From: Lucinisca nassula
Taxonomy: Eukaryota; Mollusca; Bivalvia; Lucinida; Lucinidae
NCBI GenBank assembly: GCA_963580285.1
Contig: OY757014.1
Span: 16,210,334 to 16,274,333 of the forward strand
DNA length: 64,000 nucleotides
Reading direction: 5' to 3'
Shown here piece by piece: positions 1 to 10,964 of the stretch. Numbering within the stretch: the first letter of the stretch is position 1; each line of letters begins with the position of its first letter. Below the pieces are notes generated by a model. The model was not told where the DNA came from, ran no database searches, and saw only the letters and a program-made list of their open reading frames with translations. A program made the translations under genes and the position numbers.

Positions 1-159
1 GTCAATCTCTTTTGAGCCCTATCTGAAAGATTTCTTTATATCCTGTAGCCCTATATATCCAGATTCAAACCTGCAAAACTTCAATTCCAGGACTTAAGGG
101 GTGAATGGGTTCATCACGAAAACATCCTATATAATATTGACCCCTTAAAATATAAGTGG

Positions 160-415
160 AAGCAATGATCAGGAATCGATACAATCAACCCACAGCTCTC
201 ATCAGAGACACCAAAGGGAAAGAATCACAAACATGAAACAACAGACCCTAATGGAAACATCAATGGCGAAACGCCAAAAGGACAGTTACTTTCCCACAAA
301 ATGGCCAATAGGCTATCCAAAATAAAATAATATAAACGACACAAACACCAAAAGACAAACCATAACAAAAATAAATCGTGACAGAAGAACCGCCTTGGAA
401 CGATAGTTAAACATA
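160..415 (+). repeat. T repeat, partial
   Basis: Contains gcaatgatcaggaatcgata, cagagacaccaaagggaaag and aaaaggacagttactttccc. No coding potential. Confidence 0.7.
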
Positions 416-544
416 CTAAAACTGGGGTTAACAGGGCAACATATTATTTATCTTATTTCTGCCGAAAAACATAGATTGTGATTACTCACTACACTACAGC
501 TGGTGAACTTCACTACAGCTGGTGTGTGGGAATGTGTGGCGGCG

Positions 545-765
545 GTAAAACGTCTCCCTGCCCTACATCATAGCGTAGATTATATTTTCTTGTCCTTTGG
601 GATCATTGATTCCATTGTGGAATTTTAAAAATATCTGAGGGTCACTGATGAGGCCTAATTGGCCGAAACTGGCTAGTCTGGCCCAGAAAACATGTACACT
701 CCATATTTTTCACTTCTGTGGTGTATTCCTTGCTTCCAAAGGATAACCCTTTTAAAGATCATAAG
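545..765 (+). repeat. ~220-bp repeat that carries hammerhead motif 1
   Basis: Begins gtaaaacgtctccc and ends cttgcttccaaaggataac. Both ends recur, in reverse, at 61941-62175 where the centre is different and no hammerhead is seen. Confidence 0.55.
639..684 (+). ncRNA. Hammerhead ribozyme motif 1
   Basis: Order GGGTCA (stem I) - CTGATGA - GGCC-TAATT-GGCC (stem II) - GAAA - CT-GGCT-AG (short stem III) - TC - TGGCCC (stem I). All core bases of the type I hammerhead are present, with cleavage predicted after the GTC at 678. The very short stem III is typical of hammerheads carried by animal retroelements. Confidence 0.75.
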
Positions 766-1050
766 AACTGTCTCACCGAGGCCGATCTAATAAGTTCCTA
801 CAATATATGTTTTGGACAGAAATAAGAAAAACAGCACACTTTTTCATCTTAAAATTTTAGTTTTGTTTGGTGGTAAAGTTTACAATGTATTTGTATATGC
901 GTGTTTTCGTAATGTTTGATTGGTAGTGAGAATCAAGCAAAGACATTTAAAGCAAACAACAGGAAAAACTCGAACCATGACATAAGAAAAACCTGTATGG
1001 CATTTTACCAACAACAAAGGTGATGATCAGCTTACACATTTAACGCAGTC

Positions 1051-1310
1051 CATCACGAAACACGCCTATATTTAATTTTGATCCCCTTAAACCCCACTTT
1101 TATGTAGTAAATCTGGGGTTTACAGGTGTATACATTATTTTTCTTAGTTTCTGCTCAAAACATAGATTGTGGGAACTCGTCGAGTGCCCACTATCCACAT
1201 ATGTTTTGAGTAGAAATATGAAAAATATCTGAATTTTTGCCAGAAAATTTATAGTTTACATTTTTGGTACACCTTTTAAAATGTATTTGAAAAGGGGTAT
1301 TTTCGTCATG
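1051..1310. repeat. FB1 foldback element
   Basis: Starts CATCACGAAACACGCCTATA, ends TATTTTCGTCATG. The central hairpin is partly lost (gggaactcgtcgagtgcccac). Confidence 0.7.
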
Positions 1311-1944
1311 CTGATCCACATTTGTGTTCACTGCTTTGATAGCTCAATTTCACAAATATATAAAGGGAACGAGAACACCTGTACATTTTTTCCGCTTTTT
1401 ACAAAGGGAAACACCTTTCGGCGGGACTTCCTGTTCGCTTTTCTATAGGCTTAGTCTTACTTAAAAGAGGTGTCGTACAGGAAAGAATTTGCTTCTCACG
1501 TATTTTTTGGATTAATTGAACGAGTTGAGGGAAAGGGATAAAATCCGGGGCTCTGCCGAGCTCTTAATCTTACATCCTCAACGCCTTTAATGAATTTAAT
1601 AATACGTGTGCACAAGTGCAAGATTATATTTATCATACGACATTCTAAACGCATTTTTTCACGTTTTTTTAACAAAAAAGTCGAAATTCCGCCATTAGTA
1701 AACGCGATGTCCTTAAAGACGCCGTAAGTGTAAGGTTCCGAGGCGTATCTAACTAACCTGCATATTTAATCCACTAGTGGATTACCTAATTTATTACATG
1801 GCGTAATAACATTCTCATGTGCGATGTCATATGATAAATAGAGGATATTCTTAGTCTGTGGTTTAGAAAAAAATATGCAGAAAGTGAAGGTTCTGATCAT
1901 TCTGAATACAGCTGTTGTTGGCCACTCATTTCATTAGCATTAAG

Positions 1945-2196
1945 AAAACACGCCTATCCAAAATATTGAAAGTTTTACCACCAAAAATGAAAATGTTCAA
2001 ATAAACAATTCTGATTCTTTATTTATTTCTGCACAAAAGTAGATTGTGGTTACTCGTCTAACGAGTATCCACAATATTTGTTTTTGAGCAGAAATAACGG
2101 AAATAATGTATACTATAATGTGTAATAATAATGTTTTACTATATAAAATAAGCGTTTCAGTGGGGTGAGCAAAATTATATAGGTGTGCTTTCATGA
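1945..2196. repeat. FB1 foldback element, degenerate
   Basis: AGAAAACACGCCTATCC to TATAGGTGTGCTTTC; central hairpin shortened to tactcgtctaacgagta. It supplies the nearest AATAAA downstream of the alpha-arrestin stop. Confidence 0.6.
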
Positions 2197-2337
2197 TAAA
2201 GTACATTTTTAACAGCATGGCTCTAAAACATAGTGGGTATTTGTCAGACTCGGAATGATAAGCATACTTTCACGAATATTTCCATTCTGCACATGCGGTT
2301 TACAGTACCATTTATCATGACAATGGATTTAGAAGAA

Positions 2338-2801
2338 TTAGGGTTCATCTTCACTCTTTTCTTGCAGATGTTTCTCAGCTTTTGCAATGGGTTTGTCAAT
2401 AATATCGCCACTCTCATCGATATTATAGTCGTCTTTAATACAGCTATCCACCCTTGTGGTATTGTCACTTTCACTTGGCTCACTAACAAAGACAACTTGG
2501 GTTTTATTTTGAATTTCCACACGTGAAGTATCAGCTTCATTAAAATTGCTCGTCCGTACTGGTTTCAACATTAATTCTTTTGTTTCACTGACAGAACTAT
2601 CTGGTCTACTTTGAGCAAAACTATTTTCTTTCGTTTGTTTTACAACGTTTGTTACAACTTTTCGTTCATGAGGAATGCAAGCATATACTGGTCTGTACAG
2701 AATAATGTCATCTTCTGTCGATTCCTCACCCATATATACTTGCCCCACCTGAAATTCCGAGCTGATGTACACACCACCTTCCACGCTGTTGTCAGCTATT
2801 T
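2338..2801 (-). CDS. Alpha-arrestin exon 8 (C-terminal tail and stop)
   Basis: Residues 352-505 and a TAA stop. The acceptor is cttttcttgcag|AA, and phase 1 is completed by the last G of exon 7. The tail holds SSEFQVGQVYMGEE and YRPVYACIPHERK near its start, then a Ser/Thr/Asp/Glu-rich region with no recognised fold, probably disordered. Many alpha-arrestins carry two PPxY motifs here; this one has none. There is no AATAAA between the stop and the FB1 element at 1945-2196. The first on this strand (2018-2023) is inside that element, so the repeat may supply the poly(A) signal. Confidence 0.9.
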
Positions 2802-2849
2802 CTGCAAGAAAAGAACATATTTTTGTTTTAGTGTGTCTTTGCATGTATG

Positions 2850-3000
2850 TATAGCTTATTTCTTTTTTATTTTGGATTGCTGTTTGGCCATTTTGTGGGA
2901 AGATATCTGTCCCATTGGCTTTCCGCTGGTATCTCTGATGGGAAGTGTTGGGTAGTGGTATCGATTCCTGATCATTGCCTTTATTTCTATTTCGTTATCC
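2850..3000 (-). repeat. T repeat fragment
   Basis: Reverse orientation: ttggccattttgtgggaa and ttggctttccgctggtatc, then cgattcctgatcattgcc. Its edge is about 50 bp from the exon 8 acceptor. Confidence 0.65.
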
Positions 3001-3329
3001 TATTGAAAGGATGCAATTTTACTGACTTTATATTGCACTTCGATAGATTCTCAGTTTCGGAAGCTTAGGTGTCCTTCATTTAATCCGTATTATTGTCGTC
3101 GTGGACACATGCCAATTTAGTTCTAATATGTCCATATGCTTTGGGGATTTTTTTTTCTTACACAAAATTAATATAGCTATTACTTTCGCTTATCACAAAG
3201 CTAATGCCATCGCAGTCGAAACCATATACCAATTACATGGCGCACATTGAACCTGCACCCTCCAATCAACAGGTAACGTTCAATGAAAAAAGATCAAACC
3301 GATGCTACATCTGTCAGACTTGATGTTCT

Positions 3330-4090
3330 TTGTCTGACCGGGCCCACCGCAGTCAAACTGTTGGTTTTCTTTTGCTACAGCATTTCAGTTATTTCATGCT
3401 GTTGAATCTTCATCGTTGTTTCATCTCTGTATCCATTTGATTTTTATGTTCTCGTGGATGTTGCACTGATGAGTAAGAAATCCTTCTTGCGGACTCAACA
3501 AATTATTTGTGTAAACCACCAGGATTTTGGCCATGTAAAACCGATTTAAGCCTACAGTTATAAAAAAAATGTCACTGACCATTCCAAAGTGGCTCTTCTG
3601 ATTTAGTTTATCATTGTTAACGTTCGCCTTTGCATGTTTGTATTACTAATATCTTTAGTTTGGATAGCTGCTCGGCCATTCTGTGGAAAAGTTACTGTCC
3701 TTTTGGCTTTCCGCTTGGTATTTTTTTTCATTATTGTGAAGCTATTTGAGCCCCGACAAGCGAATTTGTGTCTTCGAGCATTCCGTCATGACAAATTTTA
3801 ACTGCGCATGTCCAGCCATTCAGAGGGCCCAGGGATATGGCTTTCTGTCTGAGGGTCACTCTTGATTCACTGCTTGTATGAGCGAGCAGCGAAGGTTCTG
3901 GCGAGACTGCGCGGATGCGCAGGCTCGCCTGAACCTTCGCTGCTCGCATAGGCGATAAGTACCAAAATCGCTTGACGGGGCCCATTTTATGATTGCGTTT
4001 CTTTTTCTTTGGTGTCTTGGATGGGGTGTTAGGTAATTGTATCGATTCCTTATAATTGCATTCACTTCTACTTGGCACATTATCAACCAC
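3330..4090 (-). repeat. T repeat, long copy split by M236
   Basis: Includes gaccgggcccaccgcagtc at one end and gtatcgattccttataattg at the other. The M236 element at 3748-3983 interrupts it. Confidence 0.65.
3748..3983 (-). repeat. M236 terminal-inverted-repeat element
   Basis: 236 bp, ends GAGCCCCGACAAGCGA and CGCTTGACGGGGCCC, flanked by ATTT on both sides. Internal hairpin GCGAGCAGCGAAGGTTC with its complement. Confidence 0.8.
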
Positions 4091-4258
4091 ACTTTATGTA
4101 AAATAGGATAATTTTTCATGTCAAGAGCAACTCGAAGTTAAGAAACTGACTGAACAGTTTTAGCTTTATCTTGCTAGACTTTGCTTGGTGTCCATTTTCT
4201 TCAACATGTATCAACATTACACGGGAATTTCATTATTTATATTGAAGACTAATCGTAC

Positions 4259-4370
4259 CATATTGCAACTGTGGTGCAGGGGCACTGGGTATTCGAAATG
4301 GCACAGTTCCAATCGTAATAGGAAATTCTACATGGATTAAGTCACCTGAATGTTCACCAATAACATACAT
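4259..4370 (-). CDS. Alpha-arrestin exon 7 (end of arrestin-C)
   Basis: Residues 315-351 plus one base. The acceptor is tattttccag|ATG. The donor is TATG|gtacga, weaker than the others but the only one that keeps phase with exon 8. It encodes the final arrestin-C strands with HVEFPITIGTVPFRIPSAPA; the P.(V/I)IGT.P signature is diagnostic for the family. It ends in PQLQY, with no PPxY. Confidence 0.93.
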
Positions 4371-4515
4371 CTGGAAAATAAAAAGGAATAACTCTTGTTC
4401 AAAAGTGCTCATAATGTAACGTCAGTACAAAGAAAACCATTGCAAATCATACTTTATTCAGAAAAAAATTGATTACAAGGATAAATAATATTTTTCAAAA
4501 AATACAGAGTAACTA

Positions 4516-4789
4516 CATCACGAAAACACGCCTATATAATTTTGACACCTTGAACCCCACTTTTATATTGTAAAACTGGGGTTTACAGGGGTAAACCTTA
4601 TCTTTCTTATTTCTGCTCAAGGATATAGATTTTGGATACTCGTTAGAACCGCCTCGATGAGGCGGTTCTAACGAGTATTCACAATCTACATTTTGAGCAG
4701 AAATAAAAAAAATATCACAATTTTTCATCTTAATTTTTTTTTCGGCGTTAAAGTTAACACTGTATTTGTATAGGCGTGTTTTCGTAATG
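4516..4789. repeat. FB1 foldback element
   Basis: Good copy. The centre reads CGTTAGAACCGCCTCGATGA and then its complement, and the end is GGCGTGTTTTCGTAATG. Lies in intron 6, about 145 bp upstream of the exon 7 acceptor. Confidence 0.85.
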
Positions 4790-5366
4790 TTAGAATCGCA
4801 TCGTTAAAGTGGTTATAGAGAGCCCTGGAATCTTGGTTTGTAGCACAAATGAAAACTATCAAAACTTTTCACAAGAAAAATACTGTATTTCAGGACAAGG
4901 AAGATAATTTAATTTCCAATGACATTGTTTTTTCTCACGACTGTTCCGATACAAAATTCAGCTCTCGCGTAATAATCTTATATTTATCACATCCAAGAAT
5001 CTGAAATTCTTACTTTCTGAAATTTATCGGAACGTCTGTTACAACGTGAAATGTAGGCATTTACAAAACAAATTCGAGAATTAAAGTTTAGTTAATGAAA
5101 TACTCCGCACTATCGGATTCGGTAATATATGCCCCTTTATAAATATGAGTCTGACATGTCTGTGAAGGCCGCGAGTAGGTTTTCTACTGAACATTCGAAA
5201 GGTTGATTTTCCTTAGAAGTATTTCTATTTTTCATTTTTATCAGCAGTCTGATCAGGGTCATATCATACTGTTTGCCTATTTTAGGATTGTTCGGAAGAA
5301 GATGCAGCAGATGACATAAACAAGACGTTTTCAGATTAGGTTTTCTTTGTTATAGTTCCGCTTTGA

Positions 5367-5747
5367 ATTACGAAAACACGCCTATACAAATACATTGTCA
5401 CCTTTATCGCCGAAAAATGAAATTTTTAGGATGAAAAATTGAAAGTTTTTTCATATTTCTGCTCAAAATAATAATTGCGGGTACTCGTTAGAACTGCCTC
5501 ATCGAGGCGATTCTAACGAGTACCCACAATCTATATTTTTCTTATTTCTGCTCAAAATAATGATTGCGGGTACTCGTTAGAACCGCCTCATCGAGGCGGT
5601 TCTAACGAGTACCTACAATCTATATTTTGGAATATTTATTTATTTGCAGAAATAAGAAAAATAAGGTTTACCCCTGTAAACCCCAGTTTTACTGTATAAA
5701 ACTGGGGTTCAAAGGGGTCAAAATTATATAGGCGTGTTTTCGTGATG
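5367..5747. repeat. FB1 foldback element with duplicated centre
   Basis: About 380 bp instead of 275-285 because the central palindrome occurs twice (5480-5531 and 5570-5623), separated by a copy of the flanking ctgctcaaaataatgattgc segment. Confidence 0.85.
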
Positions 5748-6702
5748 GAAAAAGTGGGGGCTATATTGGATTTACCTTGTCCTTCTGTGAATCCGTAATT
5801 CTGTAATTCCGTGATTCCGTTATTCATCGTAGCTCAAAAACAATTTGAGGTATTTTCATGAAACTTCACACAAATGTAAAGCACTATGAGATGATGTGCA
5901 GAGCGCATAAACAATAACTCTGGATTGCCTACTTTTGGAGTTATTGCCCTTTGAACATTGAAAAAAAATCCCGTATTCATGATAACTCGAAAACCGTTTG
6001 AGGTATTTTCATGAAACTTCACACAAATGTAAAACGCTATAAAACGGCTTGAAAAGCGCATAAACCATACCTCTGGATTGTCTCCTTTTGGAGTTATTGC
6101 CCTTTGAACATTGAAAAATTTAATTAGAGGCTGAAAGCTGAAGACATTTTTCCTCTTGTATTTTTTCTTTTCTGACAGCGCTATTTCTTGTATTTTCTTT
6201 TCTGATAGCGTTATAACGGGGCTATAGTCAGGTTCTCTGACAGTTCTAGTTTTGTTTGTTTAAATTGAGGTTTAATGTCCTCGTTAACACTTTTGGGTAA
6301 TTTTGGAGACGTTGCTTCCAGTTTTGTAGAACGTTTTCCCGACATTGAGATGGGAGTGACATCTCAAAACCTGCTGCCCAATTAAGGGTTAAAGCAACCA
6401 ACACAAATTATTTTGTTTAGCTTTTACAGTGAGACTTCGATGGCTCGACCATAAGCGATTAGAATGCGTGTACACACGACCTATATCTATTTTAAAGAAA
6501 TTATTATGCCTCCCGACGACTCTCGAGCTACTCCTATCGTAAGTGAAATGTTTCGGTCCCAAATGTTTTCGAGCACTTAACTTTCATTGTAAACGTTTTA
6601 TAACTATATAGACCTATAATGACATAGATCTAGATGTTAAGACGCTGATCACACTTGAAAGATGCGCACTTTGGTTTTGATCTGAACGCGATCCCATGGA
6701 GT

Positions 6703-7018
6703 GAGTGAGTGATTTGGGGTTAAACATCTCCACCAACACTATTTTGGTCATTTTGGAGACGTTGCTTCCAATTGTGTGGGACTTTTACCCGACAATAAGA
6801 TGAAATGGCATCTCAAGCACTGCCTCCAATTGAAACAAGGGTTTATATGCATGGTCGGTCCGACTCGTACCATTTTGCCTGGAAAGGCTTAGAGCCTCTA
6901 AGCAGTTTTTACCAGTACTCATGTGCGCGGTCGGTTTCAGCTCTGCGTAGAAGCATCGTGCAGCCCAATCTATTTCTTCAAGTCCCGATGGGCGTTGGCG
7001 ACCCGCCCCATGGAAATG
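6703..7018 (+). repeat. R300 repeat
   Basis: Blocks ttttggagacgttgcttcca, tgggacttttacccgacaat and a downstream ctctgcgtagaagcatcg. Ends about 60 bp from the exon 6 donor. Confidence 0.7.
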
Positions 7019-7080
7019 ATATGATTTAATGTGCAATAATTCATTTGTTTTGCATTGCCTGAAATATGAAAAACATGTAC

Positions 7081-7281
7081 CTTCAAAACGTAATATATTT
7101 GCACCAGGTTGCAAACGTCAACCATAGTCGGTGGTGCAACTGGAACTTGTAGCACCTCCTGCAGGTTGTCATGTTTCTCTGTTCGATGTGGCCGGACAGA
7201 TTCTGATTGGTGTTCCCAGACTTTATGATTGACAGTTTTGGAAAGGCCTAAAACGCCCTTGTTGATGAAATATTCAATATA
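7081..7281 (-). CDS. Alpha-arrestin exon 6 (middle of arrestin-C)
   Basis: Exactly 67 codons, residues 248-314, phase 0 at both ends. The acceptor is tctattttcag|TAT and the donor is TTGAAG|gtacat. It encodes YIEYFINKGVLGLSKTVNHK and, further on, VPVAPPTMVDVCNLVQIYYV, matching the arrestin-C segment where other family members have PP..P..L..C.II.V.Y. An R300 repeat ends about 60 bp beyond the donor. Confidence 0.93.
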
Positions 7282-7910
7282 CTGAAAATAGAGAAGATAC
7301 ATTAAATGAAATTATAATTATAACAAAAATAAACCCAATTTGCTACAAGGGGAGTACAGTTAAACGAAAAGAGCACAGTAAGTCTCCTGCGCGATACCTG
7401 CAATATGCCTATAGTGTTTGGTGCCAAAGTTAATAAATATATTATCCAAAAGAAAAAAAAAACGTTTTTAGAAGGTTGATCCCCTGGCAAAATATAAAAA
7501 TATATTGCCTTAGTGTTGAAAGTGACGTCTAAAATAACGTGTAAATAGCGTCTAAAATTTGCGACAGCATTCAATTTTATGCAGCGTACATCTCTTAATC
7601 TATGATATGTTTTATGTGCCCTCTAATAAATTAATGTTTTAATAAACAGTGGTCTCAACCGGAAACACAAATCGTATACTACATCTGCTGTTGACTGTTT
7701 CAACACACGATCTGTTCTTTTGAAACATTCAAGAAATTTAGTATCTGTTTAACAAGATACGTCTTATGAGACCACATTGTCTTACTGTGTATATGTATAT
7801 AATGCATTTTGTAATGTTTTCCATATGTTTTATATGTTGTCTGTGTATTTTACAGAGGGCCACAAGGTAGACTAGCTTTGCAGCTAATTGTGCCACCCTC
7901 TTAAAATATT

Positions 7911-7925
7911 GTATAAATAAATGAA

Positions 7926-7972
<47 letters not shown>
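7911..7972. repeat. (AAAT)n microsatellite
   Basis: About 15 units. The apparent membrane-like ORF across it is an artefact of the repeat. Confidence 0.9.
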
Positions 7973-7973
<1 letters not shown>

Positions 7974-8299
7974 GTTTTAGCCAACAAAATAGAAAAAGAC
8001 GCCCAGGAATAGCCACAATCAAAAGTTACAGCCTATCAAGGGCAAAGAGAGGAAGGGCAACTAACAATAGGGAAAACTGTTATAAACTATTTGCAAGGCA
8101 TGCCAGTGAAGTGGTAAAATAGATGATGCAATTCCTATTAATGATTATCATAGGTTATACATGTATCATTAAATGAAAGCAAATGCAAACTTTAGAGGCA
8201 CACAATTCCAAAAATAATTCTTCGATTCAAAAAGATTGGTACAACACATAATGCATGCATGGTAGTTAACTCAATCACGAGGGTGGGTTGGTCGGGCTT

Positions 8300-8800
8300 C
8301 AGACTCTTTATGACGGCACCGGCCTAAATAACTACTCTTTTAAGTAAAGTTGGTTGGTGTCTGCTGCTATGCCTATGGACGGGCCCACCGGAGTCCAACT
8401 GCTTTCTTTGTTTCTTGTTTGTTTATTTATTTATTTGGGCCCCGTCAAGCGATTTTGGTACTTATCGCCTATGCGAGCAGCGAAAGTTCAGGCGAGCCTG
8501 AGCATCCGCGCAGTCTCGCCAGAACCTTCGCTGCTCGCTCATACATGCAGTGAATCAAGAGGAACCTTCGGACAGAAAGCCATATCCCTGGTCCCTCTGA
8601 ATGGCTGGGCATGCGCAGTTAAAATTTGTCATGACAAAATGCTCGAAGACACAAATTCGCTTGGCGGGGCTCATTTATTCATTTTTTGGCTACAGCATTT
8701 GCATGTCAGTTATTTCATGCTGTCATTTCACCTTTGTATTCGATGAGATGTTGTGCTGATGAATTAGAAACCTGCGGCGTCCGATCTGGGTCAACACTGA
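8300..8800 (-). repeat. T repeat, partial, split by M236
   Basis: gacgggcccaccggagtcc before and gtcagttatttcatgctgtc after the M236 element at 8437-8672. Confidence 0.6.
8437..8672 (+). repeat. M236 element
   Basis: GGGCCCCGTCAAGCGA to TTGGCGGGGCTC, inserted in a TTTA-rich tract so the target duplication is ambiguous (ATTTATT). Confidence 0.8.
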
Positions 8801-8834
8801 TTGTAAATGTTCCACAAATGGAACGCTAGGCATA

Positions 8835-9155
8835 TATGGGTTTTGTTTGTTTGTTTGTTTGTATTGGAGTTTAGCGGCCCAGTCAACACTAGTTATGTTA
8901 TTTTGAGCCGGTCAGTATCCACACTTTTCCTGGGCAGACTTATACGTAAGCGGTTAACCAGTATAGTGCACATTCTTTCGCCGGAAACTGACAACTGCCC
9001 TTCTTGAATCAGCGGAAGGGAGAGAATGACCGTAGAAAAGATTTCATTATCGATTTCCAAGAAAGAATGTTTCAGACCCTGACAGGTATCGAACCCGCAT
9101 CCTCCTGACCACCAGTTAGACGCACATCCGACTGAGCTACCGAGACCGGCACATA
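8835..9155 (-). repeat. tRNA-derived SINE with GTTT tail
   Basis: Minus-strand head GGTCTCGGTAGCTCAGTCGG and GGGTTCGATACCTGTCAG are intact A- and B-box regions of a tRNA; the far end is the caaacaaacaaac tail. Confidence 0.75.
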
Positions 9156-9411
9156 AATGGGTTAATGGCTATTTACTCACTTCTGTGTTTGTTCGAACCA
9201 GGAAGGACACGCTTACTCATATATACCACAAATAAACTTCTCATTTTCACGTTTACGGAGGTCTGAATTATTTTCTTCATTTAAGTCATATATGACAATG
9301 GAATATTCCACCAAATACGCTTGGAGTGATCTATTTCAAATTATAGGTGTGACAGGTATGTTTTGTTGGTGGTGAGTTTTGCGGAAATGTATTTAATTGA
9401 AGCTAACAGCG

Positions 9412-9606
9412 TTGACACAGCTCAGACACCGCGTTTTGTTGCGTCTGATCTGCGTCTACATTTTTACTCAGTGGCCCAAAAATTGACCGCGAGGCGTATG
9501 TGGGTTAAGTTTTATATAAAAAAAATCACTGTAGTTTAAGTAAATAGTGTAGACTTTGATCAGACATCGCGTACTGCGGCGTCTGATTTTGGTTTAAAGT
9601 GTTTAA
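9412..9606. repeat. Two Q-family palindrome remnants
   Basis: cagacaccgcgttttgttgc and cagacatcgcgtactgcggc with their complements. Confidence 0.5.
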
Positions 9607-9717
9607 AATGACCTTTTTAGGAAGGCTAGGCCAATATCTATTCTACGAAAAATTATTTATGCAACATATAAATAATTTTACGACAGAGCCAAATATTGCA
9701 CTGACAGCTTCTGCACA

Positions 9718-9997
9718 CATCATGAAAACACGCCTATATAATTTTGACCCCCTTTAACCCCACTTTTAGATAGTAAAACTGGGGTATTCAGGGGTAAACC
9801 TTATTTTTTCTTATATCTGCTTTGCAATATAGATTGTGGGTACTCGTTAGAACCGCCTCATCGAGGCGGTTCTAACGAGTACCACAATCTATATTTTGAA
9901 CAGAAACAAGAAAAATATCACCATTTTTTATCTTAAAATATTCGTTTTTTCGGCGTTTAACTTTACAATGTATTTGTATAGGCGTGTTTTCGTAATG
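9718..9997. repeat. FB1 foldback element
   Basis: Full-length copy with perfect centre TAGAACCGCCTCATCGAGGC. Begins 58 bp past the exon 5 donor. Confidence 0.85.
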
Positions 9998-10054
9998 CAT
10001 ATGATTAGAATAAAAATAGAAAAGAAAAACGAATTTCCATAGACTGAAACTTAC

Positions 10055-10234
10055 CTGTACAAACTTACATAACAACCAGACCTGTTCGTCATTTCCGTTC
10101 TGTATTTCCGCCTTTACTCGGATATTTTCGCCACATACATAGGCACTTCTTTCAAGGGTAGCCCGCAAGGTAACCGGCCCTTTGGCACAGCAGAAACAGC
10201 AATGGCGATATTTATCTTCAGCATATTTTGGCGC
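10055..10234 (-). CDS. Alpha-arrestin exon 5 (linker and start of arrestin-C)
   Basis: Exactly 60 codons, residues 188-247, phase 0 at both ends. The acceptor is ttgtattag|GCG and the donor is GTACAG|gtaagt. It carries the Cys cluster HCCFCCAKGP at 198-207, typical of the hinge between the two arrestin domains, and then the arrestin-C opening LERSAYVCGENIRVKAEIQN. An FB1 foldback element ends about 58 bp beyond the donor. Confidence 0.94.
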
Positions 10235-10847
10235 CTAATACAAACAGACAAAAACAGGTTAAATTCCATTGTCGTGGCTGAAATTTGATGATCGCCAAAG
10301 CGGCCTCTTTTTCTTTCAGAAAACTACCAAATGCATTAACCTTTACCACTCAGCAAACAATAAGTTCTTGATATTTTTCTTATTTTTCTCATAAAACAGG
10401 ACATGACTTCCAATGCAAACTGACTCCATTGGAGACAATTTCCATACTTCATGCATAGGAGACAATTAGCATAGGGACAATTTGCATCAAATGTCAAACC
10501 ATATAATTTCTGGTAAAAATAAGAAAAATATTTCAAAATGTGGAGTCTGCTGAAAAAATACCAAGCATGCAGAGCGTTAAGATAATGCACTCGCGTGGTA
10601 TAGTATTTTATTTCATGACTCAGAAGCACACATTTCTTACGAAAATATAATAGGTTTTCCGTTCCAAACATAGATTGTGGGTGTTTGTTTGAGGTGCTTC
10701 TAACAAGTACACACCCTCTGTGTTCAGTAATTAGGAACCCTGACAACCACACTTTCCACCTTATAACGTGGATATTCCCAGTGCCAATTTCGTGGACCCG
10801 AGGCTCACGTGATGTCTAAAGGGCGGCCACTACCAAGGCGGCTCTTT

Positions 10848-10960
10848 TGTTTGTTTGTTTTAGTTGAGGCTTTACGTTCCCATTAACACCAGTAAGGTCA
10901 TTTTGGAGATGTTGCTTCCGATTTTGTGATGACATTTCAAGCTCTGCCCTCCAATGAAAC
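10848..10960 (+). repeat. R300 repeat, 5' part
   Basis: gtttgtttgttttagttgag through caatgaaacc, cut by the FB2 copy at 10965. Confidence 0.65.
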
Positions 10961-10964
10961 CGTT

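Noticed and set aside
3466..3490. CTGATGA..GAAA string resembling a hammerhead core (also about 8757)
   Set aside because: There is no stem II between the two motifs and no cleavage triplet with a stem I partner; these are variants of the T repeat.
7738..8022. Leu/Phe/Ile-rich ORF resembling membrane segments
   Set aside because: Translation of the (AAAT)n tract.
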